Assembly (NCBI GenBank): GCA_001838165.1 | Contig: KV835886.1 | Span: 1-33,725 of the forward strand | Origin: Actinomyces sp. HMSC035G02 | GTDB lineage: Bacteria > Actinomycetota > Actinomycetes > Actinomycetales > Actinomycetaceae | Direction of reading: 5' to 3' | Length of the DNA stretch: 33,725 nucleotides | Part shown: positions 1-6,396 of the stretch, piece by piece | Position numbering within the stretch: the stretch's first letter is position 1 | Layout: every line of letters begins with the position of its first letter | The notes under the pieces: model-generated | What the model was told of the DNA's origin: nothing | What the model saw: the letters and a program-made list of their open reading frames with translations, nothing else | The model's database searches: none | Program-made: the position numbers and the translations under genes

Positions 1-184
1 AGACCCCAACTACACCCCCAATTATGAAGAGCCGGAAATCCGGGCATTGCACTGACGATGATTGCGGTGCACCGGGGGAATTACGTGCGGAATTATGGGG
101 ATAAACGAGGCCGGGGCCCGACCCACCCCTCACCGTGCGGTGAGCGAGTGGCCGAGCCCCGGCCTCGTCAATGAACGCGTCAGA
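1..184. other. Left-edge intergenic stretch
   Basis: No gene is supported here. The stretch holds the terminator-like hairpin downstream of the uracil permease (107-166). It also holds a 14-bp segment at 76-89 (GGGAATTACGTGCG) that recurs in inverted orientation near the right edge of the window (33697-33710). A possible upstream gene could lie beyond the window edge. Confidence 0.5.
107..166 (-). terminator. Terminator-like hairpin downstream of uraA
   Basis: Eleven-base arms at 107-117 and 156-166 are perfectly complementary (GAGGCCGGGGC / GCCCCGGCCTC). They enclose a second small hairpin at 129-144. The structure starts about 19 bp after the uraA stop on the minus strand. The tract after it is only weakly T-rich, so strong intrinsic termination is an inference. 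Confidence 0.55.
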
Positions 185-1558
185 TCAGGCGTCAGCCTGC
201 GGCGCGGGGGAGCGGTGGCGCTTCGAGTACGCCTCGCCCTCCAGCTCCGAACCAGACGGCGCGGACGCGGGCGATGCCGCCTCCAGGTTCGTGCCACGCA
301 GCTTCGAGATCAGGCGCATGCCGTGGTAGATCAGCAGAGCGGCGGCCGTGCCCAGCGCGATACCGCCGAAGGTCATGTCGCCGACAACCCACGTGAAGTT
401 TGCGATCGCGACGATCAGTGAGACTGCGGCGGTGTTCAGGTTCACCGGGTTGGAGAAGTCGACGCGGTTCTGCACCCAGATGCGAACGCCCAGCATGCCG
501 ATCATGCCGTACAGGACCGTGCCCGCGCCGCCGAGGACGCCCGGGGGAATTGTCGCGATGAGGGCGCCGAACTTCGGCAGCATCGACAGGACCAAGGCGA
601 CGCCGGCCGCGATGATGTACGCCGCCGTCGAGTACACGCGGGTCGCAGCCATGACGCCGATGTTCTCGGCGTAGGTGGTCGTACCCGAACCGCCGCCGCT
701 GCCGGCCAGCATGGTGGAGAGGCCGTCCGCCACGAGTGCGCGGCCCGTCAGGTCGTCCATGTTCTCGCCCGTCATTGCGGACACCGACTTCACGTGGCCG
801 ACGTTCTCGGCGACCAGGACGAACACGACCGGCAGGAACAGGCCGAGAGTCGACACAGAGAAGGCGGGGGTGTGGAACTCGGGGAAGCCGATCCAAGCGG
901 CGTCGCTCACCTTAGAGAAATCGACCTCGCCCTGGTAGATCGCTACCAGGTAGCCGACCAGCACACCGATGAGGATCGAGAGGCGGCCGAGGATGCCCTT
1001 GAAGAGGACGGTCACGAGGCAGATCGACACGATCGTCACGACGGCCGTGATCGGGCCTTGCTTCACCCAGTTCCACGCGGCGGGCGCCAGGTTCAGGCCG
1101 ATGAGCGCCACGATCGCGCCCGTCACCACGGGCGGCATGACAGCATCAATCCAGCGCACGCCCGCGAAGTGGACGATCAGGCCGACGAGCGCCAGCGTTG
1201 CGCCGACAGCGATGATGCCGCCGAGCGCGTAGGAGGGGCCCATGGAGGCGGTGACTGCCTGGATCGGTGCGATCAACGCGAACGAGGAGCCCAGATACGA
1301 GGGCAGGCGACCCGCCGTAATCAGGAAGAACAGCAGGGTGCCGATCGCGGTGAAAAAAAGCGTTGTTGACGGGGGGAATTTAGTCAACAACGGAACAAGG
1401 AACGTGGCACCAAACATTGCGACCACGTGCTGGGCACCAATGCCAGCGGTGCGTGGCCACGAGAGTCGTTCATTCGGAAGGACGACGTCGCCGGGATTAA
1501 TGGACGTGCCGTTACCGTGAAGCTTCCAACGGAACAGCGAGGTCTTCGTTTCGCTCAT
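185..1558 (-). CDS. uraA: Uracil permease (nucleobase:cation symporter-2 family)
   Basis: Predicted inner-membrane uracil/proton symporter of the NAT/NCS2 family, 457 aa, the usual length. The protein is hydrophobic almost throughout, as expected for a 14-helix fold. Family-typical acidic residues are visible: E251 in the segment AENVGH and E298 in TYAENIGV, which correspond to the substrate-binding glutamates of UraA. The Gly/Ser-rich stretch GSGGGSGTTTY precedes the second. The start is the ATG at 1556-1558, giving an N-terminus MSETKTSLF followed by a short cytoplasmic arm. The reading frame stays open far upstream, but that extension is Arg/Gly-rich, overlaps the divergent gene and tRNA-Ser, and is not credible. 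No clear Shine-Dalgarno precedes the ATG. Uracil phosphoribosyltransferase (upp), which would use the imported uracil, lies about 8 kb away rather than adjacent. Transport of uracil rather than xanthine is inferred from the UraA-like motifs. Confidence 0.92.
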   Translation of the reverse strand: MSETKTSLFRWKLHGNGTSINPGDVVLPNERLSWPRTAGIGAQHVVAMFGATFLVPLLTKFPPSTTLFFTAIGTLLFFLITAGRLPSYLGSSFALIAPIQAVTASMGPSYALGGIIAVGATLALVGLIVHFAGVRWIDAVMPPVVTGAIVALIGLNLAPAAWNWVKQGPITAVVTIVSICLVTVLFKGILGRLSILIGVLVGYLVAIYQGEVDFSKVSDAAWIGFPEFHTPAFSVSTLGLFLPVVFVLVAENVGHVKSVSAMTGENMDDLTGRALVADGLSTMLAGSGGGSGTTTYAENIGVMAATRVYSTAAYIIAAGVALVLSMLPKFGALIATIPPGVLGGAGTVLYGMIGMLGVRIWVQNRVDFSNPVNLNTAAVSLIVAIANFTWVVGDMTFGGIALGTAAALLIYHGMRLISKLRGTNLEAASPASAPSGSELEGEAYSKRHRSPAPQADA

Positions 1559-1717
1559 AAGCGTACAAATCCGATCAGTTGATGGGCAGAATGGCCGTAC
1601 CGGTCGGAATAACAGGGTAGCGCGTTCGCCCCTGTGTCCGCAGGTTTCGCCACGCGTAAACCCCTCCAGCGCGCAAAGTGTGGTGCATGCCCCTCCCGGT
1701 ATGGGATAGTGGAGCAC

Positions 1718-2161
1718 ATGAGTCAGCCGTCCTCGAACATCGCCCCCGCCGTCTCGAGCGTGCCCTGGGCGACCCCGGAGACCTCGTCGATGGATGCGCC
1801 GGGCGACCGCTTCGGATACGCGCCGGGCCGCCTTCGCGTCCCTGCCGCTGACTTCTCGGGGCCTACGTTCCCCGGGACGCAGTACGTGGACGTTGCTGCG
1901 ATCTTCGCCGATGGCGGCTACAACTCGCCCAAGCCGATTGGGAATCCCCTCGCGAAGGCTGCCCTGTGGGTCAGTGTCTTCAGCGTTTTCTTCATTCCGA
2001 TAATTGTCTCGGTCGTCCTCGCGATTATCGCCCTCGTGCAGGCGCAAAACCTGCCCGGCCGCGTCGGTTCGCGCGAAGCCATTGCGGCCCTCGTCTTCAA
2101 CGGCATCCTGATCCTCGGCGCCCTGACCTTCTATCTGATTGGCCTCTCTGGGCTCTTCTAA
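1718..2161 (+). CDS. Small DUF4190-like membrane protein
   Basis: 147 aa. The first ~75 residues are polar and Pro/Ser/Ala-rich, as in many actinobacterial proteins with disordered N-termini. The C-terminal half has two predicted membrane segments (about residues 85-112 and 125-146) separated by a short charged loop containing GRVGSREA. This layout resembles the DUF4190 family, whose function is unknown. The ATG at 1718 was chosen over an in-frame start 28 codons upstream because a GGAG lies just before it and the upstream residues look unlike protein. The gene is divergent from uraA and is followed by the tRNA-Ser promoter. Function cannot be assigned. Confidence 0.72.
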   Translation: MSQPSSNIAPAVSSVPWATPETSSMDAPGDRFGYAPGRLRVPAADFSGPTFPGTQYVDVAAIFADGGYNSPKPIGNPLAKAALWVSVFSVFFIPIIVSVVLAIIALVQAQNLPGRVGSREAIAALVFNGILILGALTFYLIGLSGLF

Positions 2162-2201
2162 GGGTTCCGTGCCGCGCTGTGACCTGCTCCATTGGCCAGG
2201 A

Positions 2202-2232
2202 TTGGCGCTGAGAGCCTTTTGTCGCTTATGAT
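2202..2232 (+). promoter_or_regulatory. Promoter of tRNA-Ser
   Basis: A -35-like TTGGCG at 2202-2207 and a -10-like TATGAT at 2227-2232 are separated by 19 bp. The expected start, near 2239, is 13 bp before the mature tRNA. The -10 is a 5/6 match; the spacer is slightly long. Confidence 0.5.
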
Positions 2233-2251
2233 TGTCCGGCACGATGTGCAC

Positions 2252-2339
2252 GGAGGATTCGCCTAGTGGCCTATGGCGCACGCTTGGAAAGCGTGTTGGG
2301 TGCAAGCCCTCGGGGGTTCGAATCCCCCATCCTCCGCCA
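2252..2339 (+). tRNA. tRNA-Ser (anticodon GGA)
   Basis: Class II tRNA with a long variable arm. The acceptor arm GGAGGAT pairs with ATCCTCC (ending at 2335), the discriminator is G2336, and CCA is encoded at 2337-2339. The anticodon loop TTGGAAA sits between complementary stems and gives anticodon GGA, which reads UCC/UCU. The T-arm GGGGGTTCGAATCCCCC is intact. It has its own promoter and a strong terminator immediately after. Confidence 0.97.
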
Positions 2340-2343
2340 CCGG

Positions 2344-2377
2344 ACCCCGGGACCTGTTGAGGTTCCGGGGTTTTTGT
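2344..2377 (+). terminator. Intrinsic terminator after tRNA-Ser
   Basis: Arms at 2345-2354 and 2361-2370 (CCCCGGGACC / GGTTCCGGGG, one mismatch) are followed directly by a run of five T. This is a classical rho-independent terminator. Confidence 0.9.
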
Positions 2378-2671
2378 TGCTTGTTGCACCGCCTGATCTC
2401 CGGCCGCCGCGAGTCCTGCCCGCCCGCGAGCCGTCCGCGCCGCGAGCTTCGCTCGGCGCGTCGTCTCGAAGCCCGGCCAGGCCCCGCAGGCCTCGCGGCG
2501 GCCTCCAATCGGGCGGGGCTTGTGGCTGTGAATGGCCAGGCCCCGCCGCCGCCCACCGGCACCGCGGCAGGTCCCTCCGGCGCCCTCCACACCGGCGGCA
2601 CTTGTGGTGCTGTGTGCCCCGGCCGGCAATCGGGCGGTCCCGCGCTGCTGAGCCCAGGCCTCGTCCCCTGA
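2378..2671. other. GC-rich intergenic stretch between tRNA-Ser terminator and ybaK-like gene
   Basis: About 290 bp without a credible gene. Long open frames exist on both strands but are Arg/Pro-rich and run through the tRNA. It contains inverted GC-rich arms (for example GGCGGGGC near 2512 and GCCCCGCC near 2545) and one copy of a 30-bp repeat (2454-2483) shared with the region downstream of tRNA-Arg. Confidence 0.5.
2454..2483 (-). repeat. Dispersed 30-bp repeat, copy 1
   Basis: On the minus strand this 30-bp segment matches 4308-4337 (plus strand) at 29 of 30 bases. The shared core is TCGAGACGACGCGCCG preceded by GGCCTGGCCGGGC. Each copy lies in a non-coding stretch downstream of a tRNA gene. 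It may be a remnant of a small dispersed element. Confidence 0.6.
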
Positions 2672-3235
2672 TTAGACTCCGAGGCCCTCGACGATCTCTG
2701 CGCCCGGGAGCGCGGCCAGGACCTCGCCCGTCACAAAGAGCTTCGATCGGCGCAGGCCCGAGCCGATGCAGCTCCATCCGACCGAGCATGCCGAGTCGAT
2801 AAGGAGTCGCCATGAGCCGGGTACGCCCACCGGCGTGATGCCGCCGTACTCCATGCCCGACGCCTCGACCGCGCGTTCCTGCGGCCAGAAACTCGCCTTG
2901 CGCACGTCGAGGCGCTTCTTCACGACGTGGTTGACGTCCGCGTTCGTTGTCGCGCGCACGACGCACGCCGCGATCCGCTCTTCGCCGGCGCGCTTGCCAG
3001 CCACCAGGATGCAGTTCGACGATAGTGCCAGGTCCATGCCGAACTCGCGCGTCATGACCTCCGTGTCCGCGAGCTCCGGGTCGATCGCGACGACCAGTGC
3101 CGACGAGGCAGTGGCCACCCCGCGCTCGGCCAGCGCGGTCAGTGCGGCGGCGACGGGCGGGGCGAGCAGGTCGAGGTGGTCCAGTGCGGGTGCCGGCTCC
3201 AGTGAGCCGATGCCAGGAATGATGATGTCGCTCAT
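2672..3235 (-). CDS. YbaK/prolyl-tRNA editing domain protein
   Basis: 187 aa, single-domain length for the YbaK/ProX/EbsC family. Members are cytoplasmic deacylases that hydrolyse mischarged aminoacyl-tRNAs such as Cys- or Ala-tRNA(Pro). Family-like features are the ILVAGKR strand, the VVKKRLDVRKASF segment carrying conserved basic residues, the segment GMEYGGITPVGVPGSW, and a C-terminal GSGLRRSKL. The ATG at 3233-3235 is the first start that gives a sensible N-terminus (MSDIIIPGIG). The open frame upstream is low-quality and overlaps the SRP RNA. Substrate is not predictable from sequence alone. It is transcribed toward tRNA-Ser and divergently from the SRP RNA gene. Confidence 0.8.
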   Translation of the reverse strand: MSDIIIPGIGSLEPAPALDHLDLLAPPVAAALTALAERGVATASSALVVAIDPELADTEVMTREFGMDLALSSNCILVAGKRAGEERIAACVVRATTNADVNHVVKKRLDVRKASFWPQERAVEASGMEYGGITPVGVPGSWRLLIDSACSVGWSCIGSGLRRSKLFVTGEVLAALPGAEIVEGLGV

Positions 3236-3388
3236 GGTCTCAGGGTAGGTCTGCTCGCCGTGGGTTGGTGGCGCCTGGTCAGTCCTTAAGCGTGTGTAAC
3301 GATCGTGGTGTGGGCGTTGCTCGTGGGGTGTTTGTGTGAGGCTGGCGAGTTGCGGTCTTCGCAGCTGCGCGCGTGGGACGAAAACGTG

Positions 3389-3394
3389 TATGCT
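3389..3394 (+). promoter_or_regulatory. -10 element of the SRP RNA gene
   Basis: TATGCT lies 6-11 bp before the inferred 5' end of the SRP RNA. No convincing -35 hexamer is seen at the proper distance. Confidence 0.35.
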
Positions 3395-3399
3395 GGGGG

Positions 3400-3490
3400 C
3401 CGGTCCTCCGCGTGACGGTATCATCCGAACCTCCCCAGGGCAGGAATGCAGCAAGGATAAGGGTGCGCTGCCGGGTGCGCGGAGGATCTT
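3400..3490 (+). ncRNA. ffs: Signal recognition particle small RNA (4.5S type)
   Basis: The highly conserved SRP domain IV tip is present at about 3436-3454 (CAGGGCAGGAATGCAGCAAG), with the GGAA tetraloop and the asymmetric AGCA side. Flanking sequences GGTCCTCCGCG (3402-3412) and CGCGGAGGATC (3478-3488) pair to close a single long hairpin of about 90 nt, the small bacterial form without an Alu domain. The RNA binds Ffh and FtsY for co-translational membrane targeting. Exact ends are estimated from the stem. Confidence 0.92.
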
Positions 3491-3612
3491 TGTATATGCT
3501 GCTCGATCTCGGTCGGCTGTAGGACATGCTCCTTCAGTGTGGTTCAGGTCATGGCTCTTGATTTTGCATCCTGACGAAGAGCGTGTAAGCTTATACCCAG
3601 CCAAACGGCAAA

Positions 3613-3685
3613 GCGCCCGTAGCTCAATGGATAGAGCATCTGATTACGGTTCAGAAGGTTGGGGGTTCGAGTCCCTTCGGGCGCG
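3613..3685 (+). tRNA. tRNA-Arg (anticodon ACG)
   Basis: 73-nt tRNA. The acceptor arm GCGCCCG (3613-3619) pairs with CGGGCGC (3678-3684), and the discriminator is G3685. The anticodon stem TCTGA/TCAGA encloses loop TTACGGT, giving anticodon ACG. In bacteria A34 of this tRNA is deaminated to inosine by TadA, whose gene is at 10829. CCA is not encoded (GCAG follows). Confidence 0.97.
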
Positions 3686-3732
3686 CAGCGGCCCCCCTCG
3701 GTGCGATCCACCGGTGGGGGTTCTGCATTTTT

Positions 3733-3761
3733 AAAAAGCACTCCTTCGGGAGTGCTTTTTT
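3733..3761. terminator. Bidirectional intrinsic terminator after tRNA-Arg
   Basis: Perfect 8-bp stem AGCACTCC (3737-3744) / GGAGTGCT (3749-3756) with a TTCG tetraloop. It is flanked by an A-run on the left and a T-run on the right, so it can act in both directions. It ends the tRNA-Arg transcript. Confidence 0.93.
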
Positions 3762-3867
3762 CATGCCCATCCGTACGCGGCGATACGCAGGGACGTTGTG
3801 TGTTGTCGTGGCCCAGATGGTGCGTCGCAGGCGAGCCTTCGCGGGGGGCGTGGATGCGGATGGAGGG

Positions 3868-3890
3868 CTGAAAGAAAAACCGCCCCCGCT
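3868..3890 (-). repeat. Short motif GGGGCGRTTTTTCTTTCA-type, copy 1 (inverted)
   Basis: Read on the minus strand, this segment gives GGGGGCGGTTTTTCTTTCAG. It matches the two direct copies at 3969-3990 and 4021-4042, apart from one or two bases in the GGGGCGRT core. Confidence 0.55.
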
Positions 3891-3920
3891 TCATGAGACA
3901 TGGGGTGTTATGAAACTTTC

Positions 3921-3979
3921 ATCGCCCCAGCACGCTCAAAATCTCCTATTTCTGCCGATCTTTGATGAGCAGGGGCGAT
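3921..3979. repeat. Inverted repeat forming a large hairpin
   Basis: Arms ATCGCCCC (3921-3928) and GGGGCGAT (3972-3979) are perfect complements. An inner pair GCTCA (3934-3938) / TGAGC (3966-3970) is also complementary. The loop is A/T-rich. The right arm overlaps copy 2 of the short motif. Confidence 0.45.
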
Positions 3980-3990
3980 TTTTCTTTCAT
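3969..3990 (+). repeat. Short motif, copy 2
   Basis: Reads GCAGGGGCGATTTTTCTTTC followed by AT. It is nearly identical to copy 3 (4021-4042) and to the reverse complement of copy 1 (3868-3890). Confidence 0.55.
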
Positions 3991-4020
3991 GCGGCCTGTG
4001 AGAGTACGTTCTCGTGCAGT

Positions 4021-4042
4021 GCCGGGGCGGTATTTCTTTCAT
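4021..4042 (+). repeat. Short motif, copy 3
   Basis: Reads GCCGGGGCGGTATTTCTTTC followed by AT. It starts 52 bp after the start of copy 2, in the same orientation. Confidence 0.55.
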
Positions 4043-4307
4043 TCAGATCACTCGACGCGTCTTATTGTGAAATAGGAAGTGCTAGTGCCCGGACTTTGCG
4101 CACCTTGGTGAAACCGGTGGCACCTTTGCGAGGGGGTGTGGGTGGTGGTGGGGATCGGCTCTACTAATTCCGCAGGCAATTCGACTGGACGAAGAATCAA
4201 CACAGCGCGAAAACCTTGCAATTCCAACGCTGTGACTTCATGGTTTGAAAGAGTCGCGACGGAATTGCATGCGAAATTGGTGGTGGACCCAGCGATGAGG
4301 GACGCGA

Positions 4308-4337
4308 GGCCTGGCCGGGCATCGAGACGACGCGCCG
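4308..4337 (+). repeat. Dispersed 30-bp repeat, copy 2
   Basis: Matches the reverse complement of 2454-2483 at 29/30 bases; the single difference is A versus T after GGCCTGGCCGGGC. It lies in non-coding DNA between tRNA-Arg and gluQ. Confidence 0.6.
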
Positions 4338-4417
4338 CCGCCCACGGGCGCACAAAGCAGCCCGGCCTAACTAAGCACACGCGGCACCCGGAACACCCGT
4401 GGGGTTACAAGCAGTCC

Positions 4418-5332
4418 TCAGGAACTGGGAGGCGTCACGACCCACGGCTCGGTCGACAAAGAACGCAATCCTGCAATCCCCAGAGCATCCGCGATGTCGG
4501 AGGCGCAACGCGCCCCGGGCACTCCCAGGGACGACCCGATAAACGCCACGACGTCCTCGGTGGACCAGCCCAGGCCTCGTAAATCTGAGAGGGTGACGGC
4601 ACCGTCGCGCTTGGCCAACCGGGCCCCTGAGGGCGCGAGCGCCAGGGGCACGTGAGCGTACGTCGGCTCAGGCGCCCCGAGCAGGTGGGCGAGCTGCGCC
4701 TGCGCGGGTGCCTGGGAGAGCAGGTCGAAGCCCCGCACGACCTGGTCGACGCCCTGGAACGCGTCGTCGACGACGGCTGCGAGGTTGTAGGCGGGCACGC
4801 CGTCCGCGCGGCGCACGACGAAGTGGTCGACGGCCCCGGTGTAGGAGCCGTGCAGTTCGTCGAACACGGTCCACTCGGGCGAGGGGGCGGCCAGGCGCAG
4901 CGCGGGGGCGCGCCCAGCGGCGGCCAGTGCCGCACGCTTAGCCTCGCGCTCGGATTCGCTCAGCGTCAGGCAGGTGCCCGGGTAGTGGCCGGGCGGCACG
5001 TGCGGTGCGGAGGCGGCCTCGCGGATGTCGCGGCGGGTGCAGTAGCACTCGAAGATGAGGCCGCGCTGCGCCAGCGACGCCAGGGCAGCCTCGTGCGCGT
5101 CGGCCCGCGCGGTTTGGATGAGGGGCTCGCCGTCCCAGTCGACTCCGATCGCCGCCAGGTCCTCGATCTGGCGCTCGGCGGAACCGGCTCGCTCCCGGTC
5201 GATGTCCTCGATGCGTAGGACGAATCGCCGCCCGGTCGTGCGCGCCCACGCCCACGCGAGGATCGCGGTGCGCAGGTTGCCCAGGTGGAAGTCGCCCGTG
5301 GGGGAGGGCGCGAATCGTCCGGTGTTCGTCAT
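4418..5332 (-). CDS. gluQ: Glutamyl-Q tRNA(Asp) synthetase
   Basis: 304 aa paralogue of the catalytic half of glutamyl-tRNA synthetase. It lacks the anticodon-binding domain, as is diagnostic for GluQRS. It activates glutamate and transfers it to the queuosine at position 34 of tRNA(Asp). Class I signatures are the HIGH-like HLGN at residues 16-19 (after RFAPSPTGDF) and the KMSKS-like LAKRD near residue 248. The CYCTRRD segment and a downstream TC in PGHYPGTC match the zinc-binding insertion. The ATG at 5330-5332 gives the canonical MTNTGRFAPSPTG start. It is transcribed divergently from the fluoride channel pair. Genes for queuosine synthesis are not in this window. Confidence 0.93.
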   Translation of the reverse strand: MTNTGRFAPSPTGDFHLGNLRTAILAWAWARTTGRRFVLRIEDIDRERAGSAERQIEDLAAIGVDWDGEPLIQTARADAHEAALASLAQRGLIFECYCTRRDIREAASAPHVPPGHYPGTCLTLSESEREAKRAALAAAGRAPALRLAAPSPEWTVFDELHGSYTGAVDHFVVRRADGVPAYNLAAVVDDAFQGVDQVVRGFDLLSQAPAQAQLAHLLGAPEPTYAHVPLALAPSGARLAKRDGAVTLSDLRGLGWSTEDVVAFIGSSLGVPGARCASDIADALGIAGLRSLSTEPWVVTPPSS

Positions 5333-5412
5333 GCGCCCAGTGTACGAGGCGGTGGCCGCCTCCCGGGATCCGCCTCCCCGGGTGGTGGCGGCGCGGGCGT
5401 ACAGTGGGGTGC

Positions 5413-5877
5413 ATGGTGAGTATTCGGGTTCCTGACTGGTTGGCGGTCTTCGTGGGCGGGGTCGTGGGGACGGCGGCGCGTGCCGGCCTGGACGTGGTCG
5501 CGAAGGCCTCGCCCGTGCGCGGTCTCTTCCTGTCGTGGTCGACGCTGACGGTCAACGCCGTCGGCGCGTTCCTCCTGGGCGCGCTGGCCGCGTGGGTGGC
5601 GGGGCGCCTGGCGCGCGGCGCCGGGGATGCGGCGTTGCTGAAATCCCTGAAGCTCCTGGTCGGCACGGGTTTTGCGGGCGCGTTTACGACGTACGGGACG
5701 TACATCGTCGCGTCGGTGGGTTACGCGTCGCTCAATGGAATTGTCGAGGCCGTCTCTCAGTCCCTCGGTCTCCTGGCGCTGGGTGGTGCCTGTGCCTGGG
5801 CGGGTATGCGTGCGGGGGAGTGGCTGTGTGGACCCTCGGGCGTGCGGCCCGTCGCCGGTGAGGGGGAGCGAGCGTGA
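5413..5877 (+). CDS. crcB1: Fluoride ion channel subunit CrcB/Fluc (first)
   Basis: 154 aa membrane protein with four predicted helices. Fluc signatures are visible: the N-terminal GGVVGTAAR motif, the second-helix TLTVNAVGAFLLG with the pore-lining Asn, and the third-helix GTGFAGAFTTYGTY that carries the central Na+ site and the Phe-box region. Fluc proteins export cytoplasmic fluoride. In many Gram-positives they occur as adjacent pairs that form antiparallel heterodimers, as expected here with the next gene. The ATG at 5413 was preferred over a GTG three codons earlier because GGGGT precedes it. The stop overlaps the next start by 4 nt. No fluoride riboswitch is recognisable in the 80-bp upstream gap. 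Confidence 0.92.
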   Translation: MVSIRVPDWLAVFVGGVVGTAARAGLDVVAKASPVRGLFLSWSTLTVNAVGAFLLGALAAWVAGRLARGAGDAALLKSLKLLVGTGFAGAFTTYGTYIVASVGYASLNGIVEAVSQSLGLLALGGACAWAGMRAGEWLCGPSGVRPVAGEGERA

Positions 5878-6245
5878 GCACAGCAACTTTCCTGTGTGTG
5901 GCCCTGGCCGGTGGAGTGGGTGCGTGCGCCCGCTTCTGGCTGGACCGTGGTGCTCAGCGCGCCCTGTCCTCGTGGGGTGACCCGGCGGGGGCGAAGCTCG
6001 GCATCCTGGTCGTCAACGTCATCGGGTGTTTCCTGGCCGGCGCGGCCACGCAGCTGGTGCCCGCGGGTCTCATGCCGATCGTTTCGACGGGGTTCCTCGG
6101 CGGCTTCACGACGTTTTCGACGGCGCTCGTGGACGCGGTCACCCTGTGGGCGGACGGATTCCGAGGTCGCAGCCTCGCCCTCGCGCTCGGCACGTGGGCG
6201 GCCTCGTGGGGCGCGGCGCTCGCTGGTATCGCGTGCGCCGGATAG
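5874..6245 (+). CDS. crcB2: Fluoride ion channel subunit CrcB/Fluc (second)
   Basis: 123 aa, a usual single-subunit Fluc length. It starts at GTG 5874 within the overlap GTGA and is preceded by GGGGGAG. Motifs mirror its partner: AGGVGACARFWLDR at the N-terminus, NVIGCFLAG in helix 2, and STGFLGGFTTFSTA in helix 3. Translational coupling with crcB1 supports a heterodimeric channel with opposite topologies. Nothing is truncated. Confidence 0.92.
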   Translation: MSTATFLCVALAGGVGACARFWLDRGAQRALSSWGDPAGAKLGILVVNVIGCFLAGAATQLVPAGLMPIVSTGFLGGFTTFSTALVDAVTLWADGFRGRSLALALGTWAASWGAALAGIACAG

Positions 6246-6365
6246 GGAGTTTTCCGCGTAACTACAGCCGCGATGTGGCCTGTTCGGTGAGGGTTTAGCC
6301 ACGATACGGAGTTTTGTAACGGCATTCCGAGCGCTCGCGCGTGTGGCCCTCATATGCTGATGGTG

Positions 6366-6381
6366 TGGGCCGTGTGGCCCA
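6366..6381 (+). promoter_or_regulatory. Leader hairpin upstream of metN
   Basis: The perfect inverted repeat TGGGCC-GTGT-GGCCCA lies 15 bp before the metN start and just after a -10-like TATGCT (6353-6358). It could be an operator or an mRNA hairpin. It does not resemble a SAM riboswitch. Confidence 0.35.
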
Positions 6382-6396
6382 GTAACGGAGATGCAC

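Larger units (their letters stand above)
3762..4417. other. 650-bp repeat-rich intergenic region
   Basis: No credible coding sequence on either strand. By eye the section 3865-4080 is more A/T-rich than the flanks. It carries three or more copies of a short motif (3868-3890 inverted; 3969-3990 and 4021-4042 direct) and a hairpin-capable pair of arms at 3921-3928 and 3972-3979. The section 4250-4340 carries the second copy of the dispersed 30-bp repeat. This may be the remains of an element inserted downstream of tRNA-Arg. Confidence 0.5.

Noticed and set aside
2271..2966. Open frame on the minus strand across tRNA-Ser and the gap beyond
   Set aside because: It covers a tRNA and terminator and is low-complexity Arg/Gly/Ala. 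No ribosome site or family motif is seen.
3868..4042. CRISPR array
   Set aside because: Copies are few, in mixed orientation, unevenly spaced and imperfect, and there are no cas genes.
4048..4380. 110-codon minus-strand frame in the tRNA-Arg/gluQ gap
   Set aside because: It has no ribosome site, no motif and mixed composition, and it overlaps the 30-bp dispersed repeat.
5333..5412. Fluoride riboswitch before crcB1
   Set aside because: The gap is short and lacks the conserved pseudoknot sequences of the crcB motif.
6246..6396. SAM-type riboswitch before metN
   Set aside because: No conserved SAM-I/II/IV core is visible; only a simple 6-bp hairpin is present.
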